Shown in pieces: positions 48,242 through 60,396 of a DNA stretch of 64,000 nt (position 1 is its first letter; every line of letters begins with the position of its first letter). Under the pieces are notes generated by a model. The model saw only the letters and a list, made by a program, of their open reading frames with translations, was not told the origin of the DNA and did not search any database. A program made the position numbers and the translations under genes. The DNA comes from Caprella mutica (lineage: Eukaryota > Arthropoda > Malacostraca > Amphipoda > Caprellidae). The DNA lies in the NCBI GenBank assembly GCA_947561585.1, contig CANNZV010001064.1, positions 264,497 through 328,496 on the forward strand. The letters run 5' to 3'.

Positions 48242-48425
48242 ACTCCAATATTGGAGTCTTTTTTCTTGATTGACTCTACCTGAGTCAATCTGACTATAAA
48301 TTAGGAGTCAATATGACTCTTGTTTTTGAGTAAAATGTTAGGATGAGTCAAATTGACTCACATTTTTGAGGCGGTTTTAGGTCAAACTGAAACCTCAAAT
48401 TTTGAGTCAATTTGACTCATGTCAT
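48180..48425. repeat. Cluster of TGAGTCA/TGACTCA inverted motifs
   Basis: Repeated short palindromes such as GAGTCAACCTGACTCA, CTCCAATATTGGAG, GAGTCAATATGACTC, GAGTCAAATTGACTCA and GAGTCAATTTGACTCAT. The motif TGACTCA equals the bZIP AP-1/GCN4 site, but the array looks more like a decayed simple inverted repeat. It overlaps the end of the transposase relic at 48033. Confidence 0.6.
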
Positions 48426-49251
48426 CGACCATCAAAAGAAAGCATGAATGATTTACAGTTCGTGGTGGCCGTTTAACGTCTGAAATTTTTTAGAGAATTA
48501 TGTGAAATATTACTTACCCGTGTTAATCAATAAATTCTATGCATAATAAGCGTTATAAAACTGACCATTTTAATGCTCAATCGCTCATCCTGTATTTCTA
48601 CCACAGTGTAACGATAGAGCTCAAATTAGAAGGAAAATTATATCATATAAAATTGACTATATATCGTATACACCAAATTCCATTTATACACATAAATCGT
48701 TAGTGAAATGGCTAGAGAAAATTACTCCCCATTTCATCTTTTTGGAAAGTTTGAGGGCCTATTAGTTCAGTGCGAAGTTGAATCTACTAATTCATTAGTC
48801 AAATAGACAGAGCTCCAGGAGGTGAATTCCCTAAACGTCATTTAAGTCTCCCTTAATTCCAAGTCCGTATCTTCGCTATTCGAAACTCAAATAGAACTTC
48901 TGGGCAATTTGGTTTTCAATAATTGATGGAAGATTAGAGGATATTTTACTTACAGGAGGACTCTGTCAAGATTTATTTTTAGTTTGTTTTTTTTTCGTTC
49001 ACTTGAGTGACGTTCATTCACTTCTGCCGGCAATTTTGCCCCTAAAAATTAGAATCGAAAAATGTCTTTGAAAGTTAAAAAGTCATCGGGCAATTTGTGT
49101 TTGGAAACAATTTGCAGAAAGTGAACGGGTGAAAAGTTCTAGGGGAGAAATTTTACTTTAAATACTCACAAGGGAATGGCAGACAGAATGATTGCAACGA
49201 CCAGAAAAATAGCCAGAAAAAAGTGTTCGTGGGACTGGAGTTATTGCAGGT

Positions 49252-49470
49252 TAAAGGTTCACTGTAGTCATTTAAAGGTTCAACGCAGTCATTTAAAGGT
49301 TCACTGCAGTCATTTAAAGGTTCACTGCAGTCATTTAAAGGTTCAACGCAGTCATTTAAAGGTTCACTGCAGTCATTTAAAGGTTCACTGCAGTCCTTTA
49401 AAGGGTCTCTAAAGCCATTTAAAGGGTCTCTAAAGCCATTTAAAGAGTTTCTAAAACCATATAAAGGTTC
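49252..49470 (+). repeat. Minisatellite, 21-bp unit, about 10 copies
   Basis: Unit CATTTAAAGGTTCACTGCAGT, diverging to AAAGGGTCTCTAAAGCCATT at the right end. The 78-residue frame covering it is not a gene. Confidence 0.9.
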
Positions 49471-52400
49471 AATATGAATTCAAAGATTCATCCAAGTTAA
49501 TAATAAAGACTCCAATTTATATCTATTTTCATTTTCTATTTTACTTACTCCATCACAATGGAATATAACCAAAATAACATATTTGTTATGAAGACTGTGT
49601 GTCGTCCTCTGAAGAAAATCAAGAATTTGTTTTTGCTTCAAATAAACAAGCATTCCTTCGTAGCCATTAAATGTTAACGCTACCCCCTTGCAACATTTTG
49701 AAGGTTCGCCCGAGCATCCTAATGATACTAATGTTTATTTTGCTATACATCCTCAAAATACATCGCCTGCCGAGGATCCTACATGTAATCTTACCTGAAT
49801 GTTATGAATATCCTTTTGACGAACGCTTTCCATTACTCTAAACCTGACTGATGCTCCGGCAAAATCTCCTGAGCAATATTGGTTCCATCAGAGAAGCGTG
49901 TACAATAATGAGGGGATATTACCAACGTATTGGTTTCATGTATATTGCACATAGTGTAGCTATGATAGCTGGGGTAGGAGAGGGGGGTGGTGGTGGTGGG
50001 GGTTTATTTTGCTTTAGTTTGTTGTTCTAATTAGGACGTTAATTAATAATTACCATGCTTATTTTTTTGAGTGGAAGAGTGATGATGATAAAAGTGCACG
50101 GTTAAAGTAGTATCTCAACATTGAGAATTTAAGAGGAAATCTGGAAATCATAAATTTTGTTATGGATTTAAGTTTAAAATTTAATTTAATTTTACAAAAT
50201 TAATGAATATTAATTGATCAATTGAAATATTTTTTTTTCTTTTAGTTAAATTTTACATCAATTGATTAAATTAACTAATTTATATCAATTATGTTAAATT
50301 GATTAATTTATATCAATTATGTTAATTTAAAAAAAATAATCAAATATTTTTAATTTACTGATGTACTCTATCTAATTTACACTAACAAATTTACATTAAC
50401 TAATTTACACTGACTTATTTACACCAACTTATTTACGAAGCTTAATATTGTTCGAAATGGTAAATCTCATTATAGAACACAAGTTAATTTTCAGACTGAC
50501 TTAAGATTTCTTGTCAGGTAAATCCTCGTTAATTTTCCCGTTATAACCCTTCAAATCCTCGGTAATTTCCCGTTACTCCCCCTCAAATCCCTGAAAATGT
50601 TACTTTTCCTCATTGTGCGGCCAATAACGCAATATCTTGATCAATATCATTTTTAATATTTTAATCGAATTGGATATCTTCATTAGCGTTAAGCTGTTCT
50701 AATTCTAATAAGACTTTCTTCTTTTCCCCGAGTATCTGAAAACTCGTCAGTAATCGTAATTGAAGACGCTCCGCTAGTAGAGAAAAGCCCACGGAAATCC
50801 TCTTAGCTCAAATAATCTAGGGATATCTATATCCCTATTTGAGGTCCTCTAAGTAGTGGACGAATATGAGTGCTACGCTTGATCTTAGGGAAGAAATGTT
50901 GGGGTAAGTTATGAATCATAGTTCGCTGTCACATCTTCTGTCATTTAGGAAAAATATTATAATTGGTATTTTTTTTATTGATATCCCTGATAACTGCAGG
51001 TATCATCTTTTAATTATCATTTAGTTGGTATCCATGATACCTGCAAGTATCATGGATACCAATTAAAATAACAATTAAATAACCAATAATTCGTAATAAA
51101 CCTTTACTCTACTATCCATTAGAAGGGGTATAGATTTTCTTTTAATTTTTAATTTTAGGTTATTGTATATGTAGATTCAAATCACATATGCATAGATGAC
51201 AAGCAATTCTCTCTCAAGTCAAGATCTGCTTTTAACCGGAAACTGTTCTAGCTTTAAGTCACGTTATATTTTATGTATACTGAGTATATAATCTATTATT
51301 TATTTCAGCGTACAGAAGTCTCATAAGCTTTCATCATATAATATTTGCAAGTCTGCTGTGCCACCGCTTGAGCTTCATTAAAAATGTAATGATGCAAATT
51401 TGTAAGTTAATTGAAGTTTGGCGGCCTCTTCTTAATAAATAACACTCCCGCCAGCAAAATTGCCTAAAAATGTCTTGAGGGCCGAGGCGAAAAAAGCCCT
51501 AACTAGTCTCACAACTTTTTGAAAGTTGTGATGAAGCGCGTGGACGCGACTCTCGTGGTCTGGGGGTCTTATAGCTTCTCCGGCGGAACAAGTTAAGTGT
51601 CGCCTGCTGATGGAGTGATATTTGGGTCTCTTTTAAGTGGTATTAAGGGCGGCAAATGAGGAATTTAGTGCGGCTTGAGCATAGCTGGAGCGTTACAAAT
51701 TAACAACGGCAAGAGAACCATTTGTTGCTCTCAAGAAGAGCTCTGAACTTTGCGCTACCGCGTCCAAATTGCATTTCTGGATGAAATATGAAATCTGGCG
51801 GAAGGAAGTGACAGCTACTATCAATTTTAGGTAATGAGCAACTTTGATATTTGCCATGTGTGTAGTTTGCATCAATAAATTACAAATAGCTATAAATAAA
51901 TTGAATATTTCAAAAGATAATTGGTTATGAAAGATAGTTTAGGCTGTAAATTTCTTTTAATTGTGCATTACTATCAATAAATATATTGCAATTTGTCAAA
52001 AAAAACAATTAATTTAAACTAGGAATAAAAACTAGAATACTTTTCCCATATTTTTCACATCAAAACTTAACGCCTAATAAAAGTAAATGAAATATTTGAA
52101 GTAATTACCGTAGACTTAATATAATTAAATTAACTTTCTCTTTGGTATCATCTACCAATGACACCAATTAACATAAGCCATTAAAACTGTGATTATCTTT
52201 ACTCTTTGTACACTATCTGATATCATTATTTTAAAGTAAAACATTGGCTATCTATCAAAATAAAATTATATAACGACAATCGCATATTATGACTATGACA
52301 CAATGGGTATTTCATTCCAATGTAAAGTCATAAAATAACTAATTAAGTCCGTTTATTACCTTTGGGAAATAATATTTTGGTGGCATATCGAATAAAGGCG

Positions 52401-52706
52401 CCTTAAAGTACAAAGGAGTTATTATTATGAAGGCAGGAGGTTTCCTTTGTCAGCTTAACAATCGCACTGTCACTGTGACATTTTAACTCCGGCAACACAT
52501 TCATTAATGTCAAAATGTCAGCGATTGGCCTTTGTTCAAAGAGATAATAACTATTGTGCCTATTTAAAAGATGATAACTAGTGTGCCCATTTGGATGGTG
52601 AAGATGAAATGGTGATTGGTAAGTCCCTAGAGTTACATCAAATGAAACATTTTCAAAAACTAATTTGAACTAAGTGACCCGTAGTGACTCATAAGAGATG
52701 TACCTA
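49471..52706. other. Mostly unique sequence around MITE A copy 12
   Basis: No gene recognised. 51420-51700 and 52370-52560 are GC-richer, complex and without frames. 50160-50420 is very AT-rich with repeated TTTATATCAATT-like words. Confidence 0.45.
50901..51103. mobile_element. MITE family A, copy 12, with one full and one partial palindrome core
   Basis: Left end GGGGTAAGTTATGAATCATA...CACATCTTCTGTCATTTAGG; right end CCAATAATTCGTAATAAACC. A full core lies at 51023-51064, and a degraded one (GATATCCCTGATAACTGCAG) begins near 50978. Two cores sit in tandem inside one pair of arms. Confidence 0.7.
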
Positions 52707-53103
52707 TTGCTCCTCTTGCTCCTCCTCTTGCTCCTCCTCTTGCTTTTTTTGTTACTCTTGCTGCTCTTGCTGCTCTTGTTCCTCTTGCTCCTCCTCTTGC
52801 TCCTCTTGCTCTTCCTCTTGCTCCTCTTGCTCCTCCTCTTGCTTTTCTTGTTACTCTTGCTGCTCTTGCTCCTCTTGTTCCTCTTGCTCTTCTTTCTCTT
52901 CTTGCTCCTCTTGCTCATCTTGCTCCTCTTGCTTCTCTTGCTCCTCTTGCTCCACTTGCTCCTCTTGCTCCTTTTGCAACTCTTGCTCCACTTGCTCCTC
53001 TTGCTCCTCTTGCTCCTCTTGCTCCTCTTGCTCCTCTTGCTCCTCTTGCTCCTCTTGCTCCTCTTGCTCTTCTTGCTAATCTTTCTCCTCCTGCTCCTCT
53101 CTC
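52707..53103 (+). repeat. CTCCTCTTG tandem repeat
   Basis: Mixed 9- and 12-bp periods of CTCCTCTTG and CTCCTCTTGCTC, pyrimidine-dominated on the plus strand. It yields Leu-, Ser/Cys- and Ala/Arg/Gly-rich frames that are not genes. Confidence 0.92.
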
Positions 53104-53383
53104 CCCTAGCAATAAAGTTCAGTGGACAGGTATTTAGTGTGGCATTATTTTACACAGAGTTTCCATACCTTCAAATGGTCTGTTATGAACAACATGTGAA
53201 GAAGGACAGAAAAGGAGAAGGGGGTTGGGGCGGGGGGTTATTATTTATCTTTTGAATAACAGTTTGAATACGTGTTTTTTTAAATAAATAAACATATAGG
53301 GGCAGTTCCAGATTATCCAACAGTTTCACATCTTCGTAAAAAAATAGCTGTATTATTTATTATACGAGGTGTTTCAGTTATCT

Positions 53384-54114
53384 CCATTCACTCACTTCAC
53401 TCACGCTTCACTCACTTCACTCTCACTTCACTCACACTTCACTCACACTTCACTCACACTTCTCTCACACTTCACTCACACTTCACTCTCACTTCACTCT
53501 CACTTCACTCTCACTTCACTCTCACTTCACTCTCACTTCACTCACTTCACTCACACATTTCACTCACACTTCACTCTCACTTCACTTTCACTTCACTCAC
53601 ACATTTCACTCACACTTCACTCACATTTCACTCTCACTTCACTCTCACTTCACTCACTTCACTCTCACTTCACTCACTTCACTCTCACATTTCACTCACA
53701 CTTCACTCTCACTTCACTCTCACTTCACTCTCACTTCACTCTCACTTCACTCACACTTCACTCTCACTTCACTCACTTCACTCTCACTTCACTCACTTCA
53801 CTCTCACTTCACTCACTGCACTCACACTTCACTCACTTCACTCTCACTTCACTCACACTTCACTCACTGCACTCACACTTCACTCACTTCACTCTCACTT
53901 CACTCACTTCACTCTCACTTCAATCACTTCACTCTCACTTCACTCACACTGCACTCACTGCACTCACACTTCACTCACTGCACTCACACTTCACTCTCAC
54001 TTCACTCTCACTTCACTCACTTCACTCTCACTTCACTCACACTGCACTCACTGCACTCACACTTCACTCACTTCACTCTCACTTCACTCTCACTTCACTC
54101 ACTTCACTCACTCT
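53384..54114 (+). repeat. CACTTCACT tandem array
   Basis: Alternating CTCACTTCACT (11), CTCACACTTCACT and ACTGCACTCAC steps with longer duplicated blocks. The 273-residue frame is an artefact. The composition is roughly the complement of the GAGTGA array at 44779-46191. Confidence 0.92.
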
Positions 54115-54292
54115 GCTAACCAGTCATGATTCCAAACTATTTTCCTCTATTATATCACACAGAAACTTATTCTCCAAAATATTTCATTAAAACTTTTCAG
54201 AAAATTCTTTCTTTCAACCTGAAAGGAATTGATAGAAAAATGTTGAAGTATTTGAGGTCTTTACTCCGACAGAAATTTAGCCATTTTACCTC

Positions 54293-54363
54293 TCAAGAAT
54301 TAGGTGGCCTGACTTCAAGAATTAGGTGGCCTGACTTCAAGAATTAGGTGGCCTGACTTCAGG
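54293..54363 (+). repeat. Three copies of a 22-bp unit
   Basis: Unit TCAAGAATTAGGTGGCCTGA plus CT. Confidence 0.85.
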
Positions 54364-54512
54364 AAGAAACTAAATTAATCTTACAACGAGGAATCTGGAT
54401 CTAATGTTCGTCATCTGCTACGTCAAAAGGCAAGAGTTCTTTGTAATTTACGAACAACTAAGTAATTATATGAAATAATGGGTCATTGACCGTCATATGT
54501 GTTTGTATCTTC

Positions 54513-55060
54513 TATTATTACCTTCGCAAATTGTGAAAGATTATTTTTTAGGTGTCATTTTCTTATTTATTTGCTATCTAGAAATTCATATAACTAAAAA
54601 TTATTCAACCAAATTACATGGAATTTGTGTGACTATCCGGTCAAAGGTCAAGGTCATTTATAACTCAAAATTATTCAACCGAATTGCCTGGAATTTGTGT
54701 GACTATCCGGTCAAAGATCAAGGTCATTTATAACTCAAAATTATTCAACCGAATTGCCTGGAATTTGTGTGACTATCCGGTCAAAGGTCAAGGTCATTTA
54801 TAACTCAAAATGTAATCAACCAAATTGCATGATATTTGGTGGGATGATTGGTCATTATCCAGGAACCATTTGTTGGAATTTTCTGAGTGATCAGGTCAAA
54901 GGTCAAGGTCAAGGTCTCAACCAAATTACCTGATATTTGGTGGGATGATTGATCATTATCCAGGAATCAGTTTATTTGATTTTGAGAGCGAACTGGAAAA
55001 AGGTCAAGGTCTTTTAAAAGTAAATTCAAATTATTGAATGGTCAAGATCATTTATAAGCG
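54513..55060 (+). repeat. Dispersed repeat F, copy 2, with expanded 70-bp units
   Basis: It begins TTATTACCTTCGCAAATTGT, the same end as the copy at 43640-43975. Internally a 70-bp unit is tandemly repeated from about 54591 to 54830. Each unit has TTATTCAACC, GAATTTGTGTGACTATCCGG and GGTCAAAGGTCAAGGTCA (one has GGTCAAAGATCA). Later, more diverged units carry GATATTTGGTGGGATGATTG. Confidence 0.75.
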
Positions 55061-55961
55061 GCGGCAAAGTATGAGCCCATCATCTAAACTCTTTGTATTT
55101 TAATACAATAACTCTTGTACACATATTACGATTAATAATTACGATGCATAATGTATAAAAGAAAATGTGTATTTTGTTCTAAACATAAGAGAAAACATAG
55201 ATACTATAATTTAAGGTGCGTGAAATGCATTCAACTGAATATAATAAATGCATATTTCTCAAAATAAACTTCATCGGAAAGAACCAGCCAAGTTCTCACT
55301 TTTTTCTGTACGCAATCGAAACTTGAACGGGGGTTTACTGATCGACCATTTGAAATTCATGGAATTCTCAGGAGTTTATATTTATTCTTTGGAAAACTCA
55401 TTGAAATTGAAGGTATGATATGAATTGAGATTTGCTCAAACTTTGTAATAAAAAGTACGAACATTTGAAGCTCCCTTACAGAGCAATGTCAACAAGCCAT
55501 GAAATGACTGTGTATTGTTTAGAGCTCGAGACAATGGAGCCGCAACTTCAGGATGATGACAATACCAGCACAATGTGGAGACAATATTGTGAATGCTTTC
55601 CCTCAAGAATTATTTTAAATAGTTGTGTAGGGAGCGGAGAAATTTTTGTTTGGTATTGTGCTCATGTGATTTCAAACCTATTAAAATATCTTTGTATTTT
55701 GTGTGTAGTTAAAAAATTTCATATGTGATTTCATCTTTAATTAATTCACTTGCGTTTGATTTAATATATAATTTTTCGATGTTTATTCAGAATATTCTTG
55801 AATTGATTGAGAAGTTAATAGTCTCTGACAGTACAACAAATCTTAGAGAACTTGATAATAAATATCAACTCCTACATAACTAATATCAAATTCTAACCTG
55901 TTTAAACATTTTCGTCAAAATACTGACTCAAAATTGTCAACAATTTTTCACTATTGGAATA
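55061..55961. other. Unique AT-rich sequence
   Basis: A 98-residue frame (55432-55728) with ordinary composition shows no recognisable motif and no splice-linked neighbours, so I do not call it a gene. Confidence 0.4.
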
Positions 55962-56963
55962 ATGTTGCTCCAACATTGTCATTCCTGGACAACATTGATC
56001 CAACATTGTCATTACTGGGTCAACATTGATCCAACATTTCATTACTGGGACAACATTGATCCAACATTGTCATTACTGGGACAACATTGATCCAACATTG
56101 TCATTACTGGGACAACATTGATCCAACATTGTCATTACTGGGACAACATTGATCCAACATTGTCATTACTGGGACAACATTGATCCAGCATTGTCATTAC
56201 TGGGACAACATTGCCCAACATTGTCATTACTGGGACAACATTGCCCCAACATTGTCATTACTGGGACAACATTGATCCAACATTGTCATTACTGGGACAA
56301 CATTGCCCCAACATTGTCATTATTGGCCCATTGTCATTATTGGGACAATATTGCCCAAATATTGTCATCATTGGAACAATATTGCCCCAATATTGTCATT
56401 ACTAGGACAAAATTGTTATTATTGGGACAAAATTGTCATTACTTGGACAATATTGCCCCAACATTGTCATTACTGGGACAACATTGCCCCAACATTGTCA
56501 TTACTGGGACAATATTACCCCAACATTGTCATTATTGGGACAAAATGGTCATTACTTGGACAATATTGCCCCAACATTGTCATTACTGGGACAACATTGC
56601 CCCAACATTGTCATAATTGGGACAATATTGCCCAAATATTGTCATCATTGGGACAATATTGCCCAAATATTGTCATTACTGGGACAATATTACCCCAACA
56701 TTGTCATTATTGGGACAAAATTGTCATTACTTGGACAATATTGCCCCAACATTGTAATTACTGGGACAACATTACCCCAACATTGTCATTATTGGGACAA
56801 TATTGCCCAAATATTGTCATCATTGGGACAATATTGGCCAAATATTGTCATTACAGGGACAATATTACCCCAACATTGTCATTATTGGGACAATATTGCC
56901 CAAATATTGTCATCATTGGGACAATATTGCCCAAATATTGTCATCATTGGGACAATATTACCC
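55962..56963 (+). repeat. Minisatellite, 31-bp unit, about 32 copies
   Basis: Unit ACATTGTCATTACTGGGACA followed by ACATTGATCCA or ATATTGCCCAA. Left-hand copies are GATCCA-type and right-hand copies CCCAA-type, with a gradual change. Frames of up to 257 residues cross it in all phases because 31 is not a multiple of three and the unit lacks stops. Confidence 0.93.
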
Positions 56964-57225
56964 GGAGATACATGACTATCTCGCAACTAACTTCCAATAT
57001 CATCTTCTCTCTGTCAAAAGAATTGATTGTTTCTCTCGAGACGAGACAAGTTGACAATACAAAATGGGAGATATGAATCTTATTCAAATCTGTGCCATCG
57101 CCCTGGCCGAAATCTCTTCCCAATCCATGAGTCGATACAAATCTATGAATAGCTAAAGAAGGCAATCTGAGTTCCAGTGTTTTTCAATCTCTTATTATTA
57201 TTCTGCAGATGATTCACAAGAGATG

Positions 57226-57497
57226 TTTGTCATCATTTATTGTTTGTCATCATTTATTGTTTGTCATCATTTATTGTTTGTCATCATTTATTGTTTGTCA
57301 TCATTTATTGTTTGTCATCATTTATTGTTTGTCATCATTTATTGTTTGTCATCATTTATTGTTTGTCATCATTTATTGTTTGTCATCATTTATTGTTTGT
57401 CATCATTTATTGTTTGTCATCATTTATTGTTTGTCATCATTTATTGTTTGTCATCATTTATTGTTTGTCATCATTTATTGTTTGTCATCATTTATTT
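57226..57497 (+). repeat. Perfect minisatellite, 17-bp unit, 16 copies
   Basis: Unit TTTGTCATCATTTATTG, with no internal differences seen across 272 bp. It is the most homogeneous array in the window, indicating very recent expansion. Confidence 0.95.
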
Positions 57498-58363
57498 TTC
57501 GGACAGAAAGTCTCAATGACCATTATTCCGTCACAGTTGCTTCTTGTTAGGATTTTTGTGCGCCTGGAGGATGGAGATAGGCTTTATTTTCTCCACATGG
57601 AGCAACAAATACCTCGGAGAAATGCTTAAAAAGAATTTAACGATGAGGTGGTTTCTTAGGAGAAATTGTGTAAAACATGATCTATATTAATTATGTAATT
57701 GATTTTGTATTTTTTTTGGTCATATGATATTCTTAAATCATTTTTGTTAATAATTTCCGAGTCAAAAATGTACATTAATTCTAATTTTCGTAATAACATT
57801 GAATAATAAAAACATTTCATTTAAAGTTTTTAATTTTGAAAATTTTATTTAAGAAGGAACATATAGAAGATTGGTATCAATTCTGTTTCTATATATTTTC
57901 AAATCTAATCGACTATCAACCATGAAATCTAAATTAGAAAACACTTTAAATTCACTGCTTAAAATAAACTCTCCACCCACGCATGATATGGCGGGTAAAA
58001 AAGACATAATTTGCTATTTTATGGGAGACTAAATTATGGACAAAATACAGTATTTACTTACGATTTCAGATTAAAATTGAACTTTAAGTTTCAGTTTAAA
58101 CTAATTATACTATGATTGTCTGTCCGTGTGTCACACTTTATTTAATAAAAAAACAATATGACGAAAGGTAAATAATTTGTGGCCATGGCTACAAGTCACA
58201 CTAATATTAATAATTGAAACAAATCATAGTTTTTAATTTTCACAGTCAAAATAATTCAATATGTATTTATGTATAATACCTACTTGCTTTTTAAAATTTC
58301 CTAGACTCATTATTTTAATGGAATTCTTGAAAAATTAACATAAATCTCTTCTCAATTCATATA
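57498..58363. other. Unique AT-rich sequence
   Basis: Nothing recognised between the 17-bp array and the mariner-type MITE. Confidence 0.5.
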
Positions 58364-58573
58364 CAGGGTGACCCACAGAAAAATTCACCCAATTTTGAAC
58401 TGATATAAATATTGTTTTTATAAATAAATAATGAATCTTAAGCAATGTCTGTGGTTAATGGATATAAGTAAAAATACATCTTTTTTTTTGTTTGGACTCT
58501 AATTTCTATTTATCTTTAAATACGATATTTATATTAATTCAAAGTTGGGTACACATTTTTGTGGGTCACCCTG
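58364..58573. mobile_element. Mariner-type MITE with TA flanks
   Basis: A 210-bp element with terminal repeats CAGGGTGACCCACAGAAAAA and TTTTTGTGGGTCACCCTG, flanked by TA on both sides. The inner repeats are CACCCAATTTTGAA and TTCAAAGTTGGGT. TA duplication and CAGGGTG ends fit the Tc1/mariner superfamily, and the end resembles the terminus near 27637. Confidence 0.85.
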
Positions 58574-58972
58574 TATACAATGAGGGGATTTTACGAGCGG
58601 TAATATGCAGTAAAATGTGCATAATCATTTTTTCCGTTCAGTTATTAAAAAGGTGGAAAGTGATTTAAGTCACAAACTCTTCATTCCGACTCAAATCAAT
58701 GAAAGGAACATGAAGCAATTCAGTGTAAAAAGATCTTTCCTGGCTCTCACAAAAACCTGAATTAGGGTCTTCATCAAGAAGTGGAGCGGAAGAAAAAGAA
58801 TGGATTCCTCTCCTTATTTTTGGGGCTGCAGAATCTCAAATAAGTTCGGGAGTCAATCAGAAATGGGACGAAGGGAGGACCGCCCCCCAGATTCTAATCA
58901 TTGGAGTCAACCGGAGAGATACGCACTGGGGCTATTACGCGCAATCTTCGAGACTTTTCTCTTTACGCACAT

Positions 58973-59240
58973 TGGGTACGTTACGAATTACCGGTCTGTT
59001 TCATATCTTCGGTCATATAAGAAAAAACGATATGATAATTATAATTTAATATTAATTGGTATCTATGATACCTACGGGCATAGTGGATACCAATTCGAAT
59101 TTTAGCTAAAATTTAATTGGTTGATTTAAAACCAATTATCCAGGTATCAATGATACCTACGGGCATCTTGGATATCAAATATAATTATAACTGAAATTTA
59201 ATAAGTATGCATGATACATGCAGGTATCACAGATATCAAT
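58973..59240. mobile_element. Family A left arm followed by three palindrome cores
   Basis: Left arm GGGTACGTTACGAATTACCG...TCTTCGGTCATATAAGAAAA. It is followed by cores near 59054-59095, 59135-59179 and 59190-59240 (GATACCTACGGGCAT- and GATACATGCAGGTATC-type centres). A right arm is found only at about 60070-60131. Confidence 0.7.
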
Positions 59241-59900
59241 GATTAGGAAAAATAAATCATGTGTATCATTTTGACTATTAGTCTCAATTTTTTTTAATAA
59301 ATCGTTTAGAATAACTTTTTAATAATGAACAACATACCAAAGTATTCAAATTAAAGTTAATTTAACTATTAAAATTATCTTTTCCATAGACCTGAAATCT
59401 TTCAATTTTGGTCTAACAATAGCCCCCTCTCTATGAAATATTAAACACGACGTCTAACGCTGTATTTTCTTTCATATAAATTTGAGTAGTATCACAAGGC
59501 TTTCATTGTTCAATCAAGGAGTGGGCCGCCAAACAAAATTCTTCCAAAGACCCCTCATTCGCCCGTTTCTTTTGAAGTAAAAGGGAAAATACTCAACGAG
59601 GGAAATAGTCCTCCGGTGGCTCTACAATGGCAAATATTTTATGATTAGTTGCTCCAAGGAAGCCTCTGGGGAGAACAAAAATTTCTCTCTATTTATATCC
59701 GTCACCAACACTGAATATGGTTTAATTTCTTCTTCATCTCTTTACGTTTTTGTTAGTTGAATTTATTGTATGTTGTCTGTATTTAGTAAGAATATATGTC
59801 ATTTTCTTTTCATTAAATTCCTTATTTTGTGCAATTTCGAATATTGAGAATATGATCCTGTAGAGAAAAAGATAAAAGTATAGTTTTAACTCGTTATTGT
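59241..59900. other. Sequence lying between two halves of a family A MITE
   Basis: No inverted ends of its own were identified. It includes a complex stretch at 59500-59690. It may be an insertion into the MITE or simply flanking DNA between two truncated elements. Confidence 0.4.
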
Positions 59901-60131
59901 AATTGGTATCCATGATACTTGTAGGTATCTTGGATACCAATTGAAATAGCAATTTTTTTTTCTTTTTCATTGAATTGATTCTTAAGTGATACCCAATATC
60001 CATGATACTGTATATTATTTTTATAAGTATCATGGATACCAATAAAAAAATCGACTTAACCTGTTAAACTAAATGTATTTTTCCTTCATGATCGAATAAG
60101 TGGAACCGTTCGACAACCTGTAACTTACCCC
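59901..60131. mobile_element. Two palindrome cores followed by a family A right arm
   Basis: Cores lie at 59901-59942 (CATGATACTTGTAGGTATC) and about 59992-60041 (ATCCATGATACTGTATATT and its mirror). They are followed by TCATGATCGAATAAGTGGAA and CAACCTGTAACTTACCCC, a family A right end. With 58973-59240 this may be one element split by about 650 bp of inserted or unrelated DNA. Confidence 0.6.
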
Positions 60132-60396
60132 ATGTTATTTCCATTAGCTGTTGGTAATAAGTTCCTTTATCAATAAAGTGGAGAGAGGGCCTACTACCAG
60201 ACACCGATATTCCAATGTTTGACGAACACATTACGATAATGGAACAACCTTGTTTGGAGACTCAAATCTCCTTAGAGTCGATGAAAAATTGGAGCCTCTA
60301 TTTTATTTCCTCAGTCGTGTGGTCATGTGGAAAGAGAAAAAAACTTTATTCCCAGTATTTGCTCGTAAGAAATAATAGACAATGTAATAGTGTGTA

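Noticed and set aside
53369..54190. 273-residue Ser/His/Thr/Leu frame
   Set aside because: Composition entirely dictated by CACTTCACT repeats.
55432..55728. 98-residue plus-strand frame
   Set aside because: It shows no recognisable motif, and its codon composition does not stand out clearly from background.
56149..57076. Frames of 155-257 residues across the 31-bp array
   Set aside because: A 31-bp unit without stops opens all three phases; no start or terminal unique domain.
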